This document shows positions 1 through 7,259 of a stretch of DNA of 22,640 nt, in pieces. A program made the translations under genes and the position numbers. This stretch comes from Chelonobacter sp006228105 (GTDB lineage Bacteria > Pseudomonadota > Gammaproteobacteria > Enterobacterales > Pasteurellaceae), in the NCBI RefSeq assembly GCF_006228105.1, contig NZ_VDHH01000026.1. One strand, given 5' to 3'. Position 1 is the first letter of the stretch, and each line of letters opens with the position of its first letter. The notes beneath the pieces are model-generated. The model had not been told where the DNA came from and ran no database searches. It was given only the letters and a program-made list of their open reading frames with translations.

Positions 1-42
1 ACGTGCGGATTGTTATTTAATATTGAAAAGTGCGGTCAGAAT

Positions 43-1332
43 CTATTTTCCAATAAACGCCAAACCACCCATATAGGGTTGCAGCACGCTTGGAATGGCA
101 ATAGAGCCGTCGGCTTGCTGATAATTTTCCAACACCGCAACCAATGTGCGCCCCACGGCTAAACCAGAGCCGTTCAAGGTGTGAACCAAGCGAGTTTTCT
201 TATCGCCTTTGCTACGGCAACGCGCCTGCATGCGACGCGCTTGGAAATCCCACATATTGGAACAAGAAGAGATCTCACGATAAGTGTTTTGTGCCGGCAG
301 CCAAACCTCTAAATCATAGGTTTTGGTCGAACCAAAGCTCATATCACCACTGCATAACAACACCTTACGGTATGGCAAACCTAACAGTTGCAGCACTTTT
401 TCCGCATGTCCGGTCAGTTCTTCCAAGGCTTCCATTGATTTTTCCGGTGCGACAATTTGCACCATTTCCACTTTGTCAAACTGGTGCATGCGGATCAAGC
501 CGCGCGTATCACGTCCATAAGAGCCCGCTTCTGAGCGGAAGCACGGGGTATGCGCTGTCATTTTAAGCGGCAGGCTCTCTTCATCTAAAATCTCACCACG
601 GATTAAATTAGTCACCGGCACTTCGGCGGTCGGAATCAACGCATATGGCTGCTCGCCTTCCAGTGCATTGGTATGAAATAAATCTTCACCGAATTTTGGC
701 AGCTGCCCTGTGCCGTACAGGGTTTCATGGTTGACCAGATACGGCACATAGGTTTCCAGATAGCCGTGCTGTTCGGTGTGCAGATCCAACATAAATTGGC
801 TCAACGCACGGTGTAATTTGGCGATCTGCCCTTTCATCACCACAAAGCGCGCACCGGCTAATTTCACCCCGGCAGTAAAATCCAAACCTGCAATATCTTC
901 ACCTAAAGTAACGTGGTCTTGTACCGTAAAATCATACTGTTTCGGCTCACCCCAGCGCAGCACCTCTAAGTTTTCACTGTCATCTTTGCCCAACGGCACT
1001 TCGTCTGCCGGAATATTCGGGATATTCAGTGCAATCTGTTGCAGTTCACTTTGTACCGCTTCAAGTGCGGTTTTGGCATCGTCCAACTCACAACCCATCG
1101 AATCCACTTCTGCCAGCAATGCCTGAATATCTTCCCCACGTGCTTTCGCTTGCCCAATACTTTTAGAACGGGCATTGCGTTCGGCTTGCAAGGTTTCGGT
1201 TTTCACCTGCAACACTTTACGCTGCTCTTCTAACTCACTGATTTGGGCAGTATCCAGTATAAAATTTCGTCTAATTTTTAATTTCTCGGCGGTTTCCGCC
1301 AGATTGTTACGCAGTAAATTTGGATCAATCAT
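43..1332 (-). CDS. serS: Seryl-tRNA synthetase
   Basis: Class II aminoacyl-tRNA synthetase (cytoplasmic) that charges tRNA-Ser, and tRNA-Sec where present, with serine using ATP. The 429 residues match the usual bacterial length. Residues about 27-100 are rich in Glu, Lys, Gln and Leu, as expected for the long antiparallel coiled-coil arm that holds the tRNA variable loop. The catalytic core shows TAE at 235-237, class II motif 2 at about 265-285 (FRSEAGSYGRDTRG) and motif 3 at about 387-403 (NGSGLAVGRTLVAVLEN). The start ATG at 1330-1332 follows an AGGT ribosome site. The gene stands alone on the minus strand. A DNA uptake word lies 7 bases past the stop (28-36), without a hairpin partner, and another sits in the leader (1366-1374). 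Identification is secure. Confidence 0.97.
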   Translation of the reverse strand: MIDPNLLRNNLAETAEKLKIRRNFILDTAQISELEEQRKVLQVKTETLQAERNARSKSIGQAKARGEDIQALLAEVDSMGCELDDAKTALEAVQSELQQIALNIPNIPADEVPLGKDDSENLEVLRWGEPKQYDFTVQDHVTLGEDIAGLDFTAGVKLAGARFVVMKGQIAKLHRALSQFMLDLHTEQHGYLETYVPYLVNHETLYGTGQLPKFGEDLFHTNALEGEQPYALIPTAEVPVTNLIRGEILDEESLPLKMTAHTPCFRSEAGSYGRDTRGLIRMHQFDKVEMVQIVAPEKSMEALEELTGHAEKVLQLLGLPYRKVLLCSGDMSFGSTKTYDLEVWLPAQNTYREISSCSNMWDFQARRMQARCRSKGDKKTRLVHTLNGSGLAVGRTLVAVLENYQQADGSIAIPSVLQPYMGGLAFIGK

Positions 1333-1393
1333 CTTGTTTACCTGTTTTGTTGATGGTGGCGGATAACCGCACTTTGCTTGAAAAATACTTGAT

Positions 1394-1440
1394 ATTTTAG
1401 CCTTTATTGACCGCAGTGACTAGTACAGAATCGTGATTCT
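1394..1440 (-). promoter_or_regulatory. Candidate serS promoter with an upstream 14-base palindrome
   Basis: On the minus strand a -10-like TAAAAT (1394-1399) lies 17 bases from a -35-like TAGTCA (1417-1422), about 62 bases before the serS start. Just upstream is a perfect palindrome, AGAATC-GT-GATTCT (1427-1440), which could be an operator or chance. The promoter call rests on motif match and spacing only. Confidence 0.3.
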
Positions 1441-1593
1441 CAGCCAACATTTCAGAAAAGTCGTGTTAACACCGATTTTCTATCCCGGTGGAAAACAGCG
1501 GTGCCGATGGCAAACACGGATTGGAGGAGTATCTGCAAACACAGGTCGTTTATTTACAAACCACAAACTAAATTCTGCACTGCTCTCAGCTAA

Positions 1594-1646
1594 ACCGCAC
1601 TTTGATTTATTGATATTTTTATCAAAATAATGAAAGTGCGGCTTTT
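1594..1646 (+). repeat. Imperfect inverted pair of uptake sequences, terminator-like
   Basis: ACCGCACTT (1594-1602) faces AAGTGCGGC (1634-1642), one base from the exact word, and a T-run follows (CTTTTA). Inside the loop lies a second dyad, TTGATA-TTTT-TATCAA (1610-1625). Inverted uptake words often serve as terminators in this family. No intact gene precedes this one, so it may mark the end of a lost gene. Confidence 0.5.
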
Positions 1647-1710
1647 ACCTGTTTAAGTTATATGCAAACGGCTACCATCCTCTCCAATTGAAGACTAAAA
1701 AAACAAATTT

Positions 1711-1726
1711 TGCGAATCCTGTCACA
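1711..1726 (+). promoter_or_regulatory. CRP-type site upstream of lldP (CRP-S-like left half)
   Basis: TGCGA-N6-TCACA is flanked symmetrically by AAATTT before and AAAATT after. The right half is canonical CRP. The left half has the TGCGA form typical of the Sxy-dependent CRP-S sites of Pasteurellaceae competence genes, so this is a hybrid. Its centre is near -66 relative to a start predicted from the TATAAT at 1773-1778, a plausible activating position. Binding is inferred. Confidence 0.5.
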
Positions 1727-1772
1727 AAAATTTTTCTTCTATTACATTATGATAACAACTTTAATAACAATG

Positions 1773-1778
1773 TATAAT
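1773..1778 (+). promoter_or_regulatory. Candidate lldP promoter -10 element
   Basis: A consensus TATAAT lies 39 bases before the lldP start codon. There is no good -35 match at 16-18 bases upstream (TGATAA at 1750-1755 is weak), which suits an activator-dependent promoter and the CRP-like site further upstream. Confidence 0.45.
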
Positions 1779-1817
1779 TTGTGGTTACTTTTTTATCTTT
1801 TAACTAAGGATCTTTAA

Positions 1818-3398
1818 ATGGCTTTAACGCTTAGTCTTTTTCCAATTGTTTTACTCATCTATTTAATGGTAAAACGCAACAGTATGCCCTCTTTTATTGC
1901 ACTGCCCCTGATCGCATTATTGGTCTATGTGTTGCAATTGACCTATTTTGATCAAGATTTCATGCTGATCAACGCCAACGTGATTTCCGGTATCATCGCT
2001 ACACAAACCCCGGTTACCATTATTTTTGGTGCGATTTTATTTAACCGCATGATGGAAATTTCCGGCTCAACCAATGTATTACGCCAATGGCTGTCGAATA
2101 TCAACCCTAACCCGGTTGCACAGTTAATGATTATTGGTTGGGCATTTGCCTTTATGATCGAAGGTGCTTCGGGTTTTGGTACGCCCGCTGCAATTGCTGC
2201 CCCAATTCTGGTTGGTTTAGGCTTTAATCCAATCAAAGTAGCGATATTTGCGTTGGTGATGAACTCGGTACCGGTCTCTTTCGGCGCCGTCGGCACACCG
2301 ACTTGGTTTGGCTTTGCGCCGTTGAAGTTAGGCGAGGAAACCCTACTTCAAATCGGCTACCAAAGTGCAATTATCCACTTCTTTGCAGCCTTTGTTATTC
2401 CACTGATTGCGTTGCGTTTTATCACCAATTGGACAGCAATCCGCAACAACATTGTATTTATCTACCTTAGCATATTGTCTTGTACTATCCCGTATCTGTT
2501 GCTGGCAAAAGTCAACTATGAATTTCCATCGTTGGTCGGTGGCGCAATCGGACTGTTTATCTCCATTTTGTTGGCAAATAAAGGCATTGGTCTCGTCAAA
2601 ACCAGCGATAACAGTGAAAAATCTCCACTGCCGTTTGCCACCATTGTGAAAGCCATGACCCCGACAATGTTGTTAATTTTGATTTTAATAGTGACCCGCA
2701 TTCATCAATTGGGAATTAAAGCGCTATTGAATGATGCCACCACTTGGTTCAACCTATCATTGGGACCATTTGGGCAATTTGAAGTCAGCCGCGCCCTGAT
2801 CTTGTCTTTGAAAGATATTTTAGGGCAAGGCGTCAGCGACAGTTATAAAACCCTGTATGTGCCGTCATTGATTCCGTTTATTATTACGGTGTTAATCTCA
2901 TTAGTGCTGTTTAAAGTCAATAAAAACAACGCCAAAGCTATTTTTTCCAGCACTTTTCAACAAACCAAAAAACCGTTTTTTGCATTAATCGGCGCGTTGA
3001 TTATGGTGAAGTTGATGCTATTGGGGGGAGAAAATTCAATGGTACAAACCATCGGACGGGATTTCGCCGCCGCCACCGGCGCGAATTGGACCTATTTTTC
3101 CGCTTATTTGGGTGCGATCGGGGCATTTTTCTCCGGCTCAAACACGGTTTCCAATTTAACTTTCGGTGGCATCCAATATTCGATTGCACAAACTACCGCA
3201 CTTTCCGTGCCTTTAGTGCTGGCATTGCAATCTGTTGGCGGCGCAATGGGCAATATGGTGTGTATCAATAATGTGATTGCGGTGTGTTCAGTGTTGGACG
3301 TAAAAAATCAGGAAGGCACGATTATCAAGAAAACCGTGATTCCAATGCTGGTTTACGGTGTTATCGCGGCATTGGTTGCCACATTAATTTTATCGTAA
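1818..3398 (+). CDS. lldP: L-lactate permease (LctP/LldP family)
   Basis: Inner-membrane carrier that imports L-lactate (and glycolate in relatives), probably with protons. The 526 residues are nearly all hydrophobic segments, close to the usual 530-550 of the family. Family signatures include GASGFGTPAA at 116-125, GAVGTPTWFGF at about 156-166, GSNTVSNLTFGG and QSVGGAMGNMVCINN near the C-terminus. The ATG follows AAGGA (1806-1810). It is the first gene of the lactate cluster, and a terminator-like hairpin separates it from lldE, so the permease may be made in excess over the enzymes. One uptake word (3195-3203) lies near its 3' end. No lactate-responsive regulator gene (LldR/LutR type) is visible in the window. 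Confidence 0.95.
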   Translation: MALTLSLFPIVLLIYLMVKRNSMPSFIALPLIALLVYVLQLTYFDQDFMLINANVISGIIATQTPVTIIFGAILFNRMMEISGSTNVLRQWLSNINPNPVAQLMIIGWAFAFMIEGASGFGTPAAIAAPILVGLGFNPIKVAIFALVMNSVPVSFGAVGTPTWFGFAPLKLGEETLLQIGYQSAIIHFFAAFVIPLIALRFITNWTAIRNNIVFIYLSILSCTIPYLLLAKVNYEFPSLVGGAIGLFISILLANKGIGLVKTSDNSEKSPLPFATIVKAMTPTMLLILILIVTRIHQLGIKALLNDATTWFNLSLGPFGQFEVSRALILSLKDILGQGVSDSYKTLYVPSLIPFIITVLISLVLFKVNKNNAKAIFSSTFQQTKKPFFALIGALIMVKLMLLGGENSMVQTIGRDFAAATGANWTYFSAYLGAIGAFFSGSNTVSNLTFGGIQYSIAQTTALSVPLVLALQSVGGAMGNMVCINNVIAVCSVLDVKNQEGTIIKKTVIPMLVYGVIAALVATLILS

Positions 3399-3438
3399 TA
3401 TCGCCAAAAACAATTTGGGCAAAATACTGTCCCTGCAA

Positions 3439-3464
3439 AGGGTGGGCTCCCCCACCCTATTTTT
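3439..3464 (+). terminator. Intrinsic terminator between lldP and lldE
   Basis: The perfect 8-bp GC-rich stem AGGGTGGG (3439-3446) / CCCACCCT (3451-3458) has a 4-base loop CTCC and is followed by ATTTTTA. It sits 40 bases after the lldP stop and 32 bases before lldE. It is probably a partial terminator that sets the ratio of permease to oxidase transcripts. Confidence 0.8.
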
Positions 3465-3495
3465 ACATGATTAAATTCATCTGTTGGAGTAAACA

Positions 3496-4215
3496 ATGAA
3501 CGTCAATTTTTATGTCACCTGTATTGCCGACGCGCTCAAAGCCAATGTCGCCAAGCAAAGCGTGCTGCTGTTGGAGCAGTTGGGGTGCAAGATCACTTTT
3601 TTAGAAAAACAGGGCTGCTGCGGGCAGCCGGCGCTAAACAGCGGCTATAACCAACAAGCGATTCCTGCCATCAAAAACTTAATTACCACTTTTGAAGCAA
3701 ACGACTACCCGATTGTCGCCCCTGCCGGTTCTTGTGTGCATGCAATTAAAACCTATGCCACTTATTTCCCTGACGAGCCGGAATGGGCGGAACGTGCCAA
3801 TAGATTGGCTGAGCGTTTTTACGATCTCACCGATTTTATTGTCAATCAGCTTAAGGTCACTCAGGTCGGTGCTAAATTGAACGGAACCGCCGTTTATCAC
3901 CCCTCTTGCAGCCTGTTTCGTAAACTCGGGGTCGTAGACGAACCGGTGACGCTGTTGCAGAATGTTGAAGGATTGAAACTGTTGCCGATTCAAAATCAAA
4001 CCACCTGCTGCGGTTTCGGTGGTACTTTTTCGGTCAAAATGGCGGAGATTTCCGGTGAAATGGTGATAGAAAAAGCCGAACATATCAAAGAAGTACAGCC
4101 GGATTATCTGATCGGTGCCGATGTTAGTTGTTTAATCAATATTGGCGGACGTTTACAGCGTGAAGGCAGCCCGATTAAAGTGTTGCACATCGCCGAAGTC
4201 TTAATGAGCCGCTAG
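3496..4215 (+). CDS. lldE: L-lactate oxidation complex subunit LldE (LutA/YkgE)
   Basis: First of three cytoplasmic subunits of the LutABC-type system that oxidises L-lactate to pyruvate without a flavin LldD enzyme. The 239 residues carry two CCG (cysteine-rich, DUF224) domains: Cys9, Cys41-Cys42-Gly43 (GCCGQP) and Cys80 in the first; Cys138, Cys171-Cys172-Gly173 (TCCGFGG) and Cys212 in the second. In related proteins such cysteines bind an iron-sulfur cluster or the electron-accepting site. GGAG (3485-3488) precedes the ATG. The stop codon overlaps the AGGAGG ribosome site of lldF, so translation of the two is likely coupled. Confidence 0.93.
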   Translation: MNVNFYVTCIADALKANVAKQSVLLLEQLGCKITFLEKQGCCGQPALNSGYNQQAIPAIKNLITTFEANDYPIVAPAGSCVHAIKTYATYFPDEPEWAERANRLAERFYDLTDFIVNQLKVTQVGAKLNGTAVYHPSCSLFRKLGVVDEPVTLLQNVEGLKLLPIQNQTTCCGFGGTFSVKMAEISGEMVIEKAEHIKEVQPDYLIGADVSCLINIGGRLQREGSPIKVLHIAEVLMSR

Positions 4216-4224
4216 GAGGAAACT

Positions 4225-5631
4225 ATGTCATTAAAAACCAGTGAAATATCATTTAAAGCACGCCTGCATGACGAAATTCATAATGACGTGATGCGAAAAG
4301 CAGTGGTGATGGCGCAAGAGCGGATCGGCGCCAATCGGCAGAAAATGGTGGACGAACTCGGCCATTGGGAAGAGTGGCGTGAACAGGCAAAACAGATTCG
4401 CGAGCATATTTTGCAGAATTTAGATGCGTATTTGTATCAACTGTCGGAAAAAGTGAGCCAAAACGGCGGCAACGTTTACTTTGCCAACACCGCTGAAGAT
4501 GCCACTGACTACATCAAAAAAGTCGCGCAACAAAAGCAAGCTAAAAAAGTGGTGAAATCCAAGTCGATGGTTACCGAAGAGATTGGCTTAAACAAGGTGC
4601 TGGAAGCGGAAGGCATTCAGGTGATCGAAAGCGATTTGGGCGAATATATTTTGCAACTTGCCGGCGATAAACCGTCCCATATTGTGGTGCCGGCAATTCA
4701 CAAAGATCGCCATCAAATTCGCAAAGTGTTGCAAGACAAATTAGGCTATCAAGGCGAAGCCACGCCAGAAGAGATGACCCTGTTTATCCGTGGCAAAATC
4801 CGGCAAGATTTCTTGGAAGCGGACATCGGAATCAGTGGCTGCAACTTTGCGGTTGCCGAAACCGGCAGTGTCTGTCTGGTGACCAATGAAGGCAATTTGC
4901 GGCTGGCAACCACGCTACCGAAAACCCATATTGCGGTGATGGGAATGGATCGTCTGGCGCCAACGTTTAAAGAAGTGGATATTCTGATTACGCTATTGGC
5001 ACGAAGTGCGGTCGGCGCACGCTTGACCAGTTATAACACTTGGCTGACCGGTCCACGTTTAGTGGGAGAAACCGACGGCCCGGAAGATTTCCATTTAGTG
5101 ATTGTCGATAACGGTCGCTCCAAGGCGTTGGGTGGTGAATTTAACGATATTCTGCGTTGTATCCGTTGCGGCGCTTGTCTGAATGTCTGCCCGGCTTACC
5201 GCCAAATTGGCGGACACAGTTACGGCTCAATCTATCCCGGCCCGATCGGTTCAGTGCTGTCGCCAATTTTAGGCGGCTATGAAGACTTTAAAGATCTGCC
5301 ATATGCCTGCTCGCTGTGCACTGCGTGTAACCAAGTTTGCCCGGTCAAAATTCCATTGGCAAGTTTGCTGCTCAAACATCGCAGTAAAATGGTAGAGCTC
5401 GGCATCACGCCAACATTGGAAAAATTGTCGGTCAAGATGTTCACCCTAGCAAACAATCACCCTACCCTGTGGAAAGTCGGGATGAATATCGGTGCCAAAC
5501 TGAGCCGTAAGATGATCAAAAACGGCAAAGCCCCTATCAACATCGGCGCTGTGTCAGAATGGACGAAAGCCCGTGATCTGCCGAGTTCCGAAGGCGAAAG
5601 CTTCCGCAACTGGTTTAAAAACCGCACTTGA
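4225..5631 (+). CDS. lldF: L-lactate oxidation iron-sulfur subunit LldF (LutB/YkgF)
   Basis: Iron-sulfur subunit of the LutABC-type lactate oxidation system, 468 residues. The N-terminal two thirds form the LUD-type domain (GISGCNFAVAETGSVCLVTNEGN at about 202-224). The C-terminal part has two 4Fe-4S motifs: Cys312-x2-Cys315-x2-Cys318-x3-Cys322-Pro and Cys362-x2-Cys365-x2-Cys368-x3-Cys372-Pro. It starts 9 bases after lldE with an excellent AGGAGGA site. One uptake word lies in frame as Ser-Ala-Val (5004-5012). A second (5621-5629) encodes the last residues, and its final T is the first base of the TGA stop. Confident by motif and by gene order with lldE and lldG. Confidence 0.95.
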   Translation: MSLKTSEISFKARLHDEIHNDVMRKAVVMAQERIGANRQKMVDELGHWEEWREQAKQIREHILQNLDAYLYQLSEKVSQNGGNVYFANTAEDATDYIKKVAQQKQAKKVVKSKSMVTEEIGLNKVLEAEGIQVIESDLGEYILQLAGDKPSHIVVPAIHKDRHQIRKVLQDKLGYQGEATPEEMTLFIRGKIRQDFLEADIGISGCNFAVAETGSVCLVTNEGNLRLATTLPKTHIAVMGMDRLAPTFKEVDILITLLARSAVGARLTSYNTWLTGPRLVGETDGPEDFHLVIVDNGRSKALGGEFNDILRCIRCGACLNVCPAYRQIGGHSYGSIYPGPIGSVLSPILGGYEDFKDLPYACSLCTACNQVCPVKIPLASLLLKHRSKMVELGITPTLEKLSVKMFTLANNHPTLWKVGMNIGAKLSRKMIKNGKAPINIGAVSEWTKARDLPSSEGESFRNWFKNRT

Positions 5632-5663
5632 TCATCAAAGACGACAGCATTAAGGATAACAAC

Positions 5664-6368
5664 ATGTTAGATCAACAAAACAGACAACAATTTTTAGATC
5701 ATTTAGCGGCACAATTAGGTCGTCCGCCACGAAAAACCGTGGCAGGGCGCTACTCTAGCGTGACAGCACAGCCGACGACTCGCTTGACCGATTTAACCGC
5801 AGATCAGCGCTGTGAGGAGTTTGTGAAAGTCGCGCAGGAAGTGATGGCAGTGGAATGCAGCGTCACGACACCAAGTGAAGCCGCAGCAGCGCTGCTTGCA
5901 TTATGCGAGCAACAGCACGGCGGCGATGTGATTTTAAATGACGATCCGCGTTTGAATCAATATGGCTTAACCCAAGCGGTGCAAGCGCACTACCCTACCC
6001 ATATCTGGTCAGCTCAAAGTGCGGTTGAAAACCGCACTTTTGCCGAAAAAGCCAATATCGGCATCGTATTTGCCGAATACGGTTTAGTTGAATCCGGCGG
6101 GGTGGTGCTTTACAGCGCCGCAGAAAGAGGTCGCTCCAGCAGCTTATTACCACAAGTATCGATTGTGGTGCTAAACAAAAGTAGTATCCAGCCTCGTGTG
6201 GCGCAAGTCGCTGAGATTTTGCACCAACAAGCCGCTCAAGGTGTGCGGATGCCGTCTTGTATCAATATCATTTCCGGCCCAAGCTCCACCGCTGACATTG
6301 AGTTGGTGAAAGTCATCGGTGTGCATGGACCAATTAAGCAGATTTATCTGATTATCGACGATCTCTAG
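5664..6368 (+). CDS. lldG: L-lactate oxidation complex subunit LldG (LutC/YkgG)
   Basis: Third subunit of the lactate oxidation system. At 234 residues it is a single LUD (DUF162) domain protein like E. coli YkgG and Bacillus LutC. The family core is visible as NIGIVFAEYGLVESGGVVLYS, then GRSSSLLPQVSIVVL, and the C-terminal ISGPSSTADIELVKVIGVHGP. I chose the ATG at 5664 because AAGGA (5652-5656) lies 7 bases before it. An in-frame TTG at 5628 has no such site and would overlap lldF. The gene contains a perfect uptake-sequence hairpin (6016-6040) coding for SAVENRTF. It ends in convergent orientation 49 bases from dapB. Confidence 0.92.
   Translation: MLDQQNRQQFLDHLAAQLGRPPRKTVAGRYSSVTAQPTTRLTDLTADQRCEEFVKVAQEVMAVECSVTTPSEAAAALLALCEQQHGGDVILNDDPRLNQYGLTQAVQAHYPTHIWSAQSAVENRTFAEKANIGIVFAEYGLVESGGVVLYSAAERGRSSSLLPQVSIVVLNKSSIQPRVAQVAEILHQQAAQGVRMPSCINIISGPSSTADIELVKVIGVHGPIKQIYLIIDDL
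6016..6040. repeat. Intragenic inverted pair of uptake sequences in lldG
   Basis: The 11-bp perfect stem AAAGTGCGGTT / AACCGCACTTT has a 3-base loop GAA and lies wholly within codons for SAVENRTF. It is followed by only one further T, so it is a weak terminator at best. A stable hairpin inside a coding region is unusual, since such pairs normally lie between genes. Confidence 0.9.
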
Positions 6369-6382
6369 CCGACGATTTCCAC

Positions 6383-6416
6383 CACAGCAGATAAACCGCA
6401 CTTTTTGCTTGCTGTG
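6383..6416. terminator. Dyad between convergent lldG and dapB
   Basis: CACAGCA (6383-6389) pairs with TGCTGTG (6410-6416) around a loop that contains an uptake word (6395-6403) and a T5 run. Its position between convergent stop codons suggests a weak two-way terminator. The 20-base loop makes this uncertain. Confidence 0.4.
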
Positions 6417-6417
6417 A

Positions 6418-7233
6418 TTACAGGTTATTCAAATCCAACACATCGGTCATATCAAATAAGCCGTTGTGTTTGGTTTGCAGCCATTTGGCAGCACGGACGG
6501 CACCATTGGCGAAGGTCATGCGACTGGAGGCTTTATGGGCGATTTCAACCCGCTCCCCTTCGTCGGCAAACCAAACGCTGTGTTCGCCGACAACGTCCCC
6601 GGCACGAATAGTAGCAAAACCGATTTCGTCACGTTTGCGCTCACCGGTGATGCCTTCACGGGCAAATACCCCGTGGGTTTTGAGATCACGCCCCAACGTT
6701 TTAGCAATATGCTCACCCATCGAAAGTGCGGTGCCGGACGGCGCATCGACTTTGTGCCGATGGTGCGCTTCGATCACTTCAATATCGCAATAATCCCCCA
6801 TCACTTTGGCGGCTTTTTCCAACAGTTTAAACACCAAATTGACACCGACGCTGTAGTTGGAAGCAAACACAATGCCCATTTTTTCAGCGGCTTGGGCGAT
6901 GGCTTGTTTACCCGCGTCGTCAAAACCGGTGGTGCCGATCACCATTTTTTTGTTATTGGCAACACAAAAATCAAGGTAGCCCTGGGTCGCCTCCGGGCGA
7001 GTAAAATCAATCAGTAAATCAAACTGATCTTTCACAGTTTCCAAATTATCACTGACCGCCACGCCGAGGTTACCGATACCGGCTAATTCGCCGGCATCTG
7101 CACCGACCAAACTTGAACCGGCACGTTCTAGGGCAACGCCTAAAACTACGCCGTCAGCGTTATTCACTGCTTGAATCAGTTGTCGCCCCATTCTTCCACC
7201 TGCGCCGGCAACGGCTACGCGTAAATCTGCCAT
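6418..7233 (-). CDS. dapB: 4-hydroxy-tetrahydrodipicolinate reductase
   Basis: Reduces 4-hydroxy-tetrahydrodipicolinate with NAD(P)H in the diaminopimelate/lysine pathway, feeding peptidoglycan and lysine. The 271 residues match the family (E. coli 273). An N-terminal Rossmann motif GAGGRMGR is at 10-17. GTTGFD (100-105) and the active-site segment EAHHRHKVDAPSGTAL (155-170) follow; by alignment to E. coli, His157 and Lys161 are the proton donor/substrate pair. The start is preceded by AGAGGT. It begins 26 bases after rlmM and is probably the last gene of the gcvA-DUF423-rlmM-dapB transcript. One uptake word lies inside (6724-6732). Confidence 0.96.
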   Translation of the reverse strand: MADLRVAVAGAGGRMGRQLIQAVNNADGVVLGVALERAGSSLVGADAGELAGIGNLGVAVSDNLETVKDQFDLLIDFTRPEATQGYLDFCVANNKKMVIGTTGFDDAGKQAIAQAAEKMGIVFASNYSVGVNLVFKLLEKAAKVMGDYCDIEVIEAHHRHKVDAPSGTALSMGEHIAKTLGRDLKTHGVFAREGITGERKRDEIGFATIRAGDVVGEHSVWFADEGERVEIAHKASSRMTFANGAVRAAKWLQTKHNGLFDMTDVLDLNNL

Positions 7234-7259
7234 CTTGTACCTCTATCTTGTTTATTTAA

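Larger units (their letters stand above)
1333..1817. other. Gene-poor region between serS and lldP
   Basis: These 485 bases between divergent serS and lldP contain the candidate serS promoter, two uptake words (1366-1374 and 1594-1602), a third near-match (1634-1642), and the lldP control region from about 1700. Roughly 1430-1590 is less AT-rich than its flanks and reads through in places (one frame gives a GLEEYLQTQVVYLQTTN-like tail before a TAA). It may be a decayed gene remnant, but I recognise no family. No RNA gene is evident. Confidence 0.5.

Noticed and set aside
144..566. 140-codon open frame on + inside serS
   Set aside because: Antisense shadow of serS, whose own frame has all class II synthetase motifs.
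1610..1625. FNR-like site TTGAT...ATCAA upstream of lldP
   Set aside because: The gap between half sites is six bases instead of the required four. The dyad is better explained as part of the hairpin between the uptake words.
1433..1630. 65-codon open frame starting ATG on +
   Set aside because: No ribosome site, no family resemblance, and it runs through an uptake word and into a hairpin. At best it is a remnant, listed as a low-interest finding.
5628..5663. Longer lldG starting at TTG
   Set aside because: It overlaps the lldF stop and lacks a ribosome site, whereas the ATG at 5664 has AAGGA at the right distance and matches family length.
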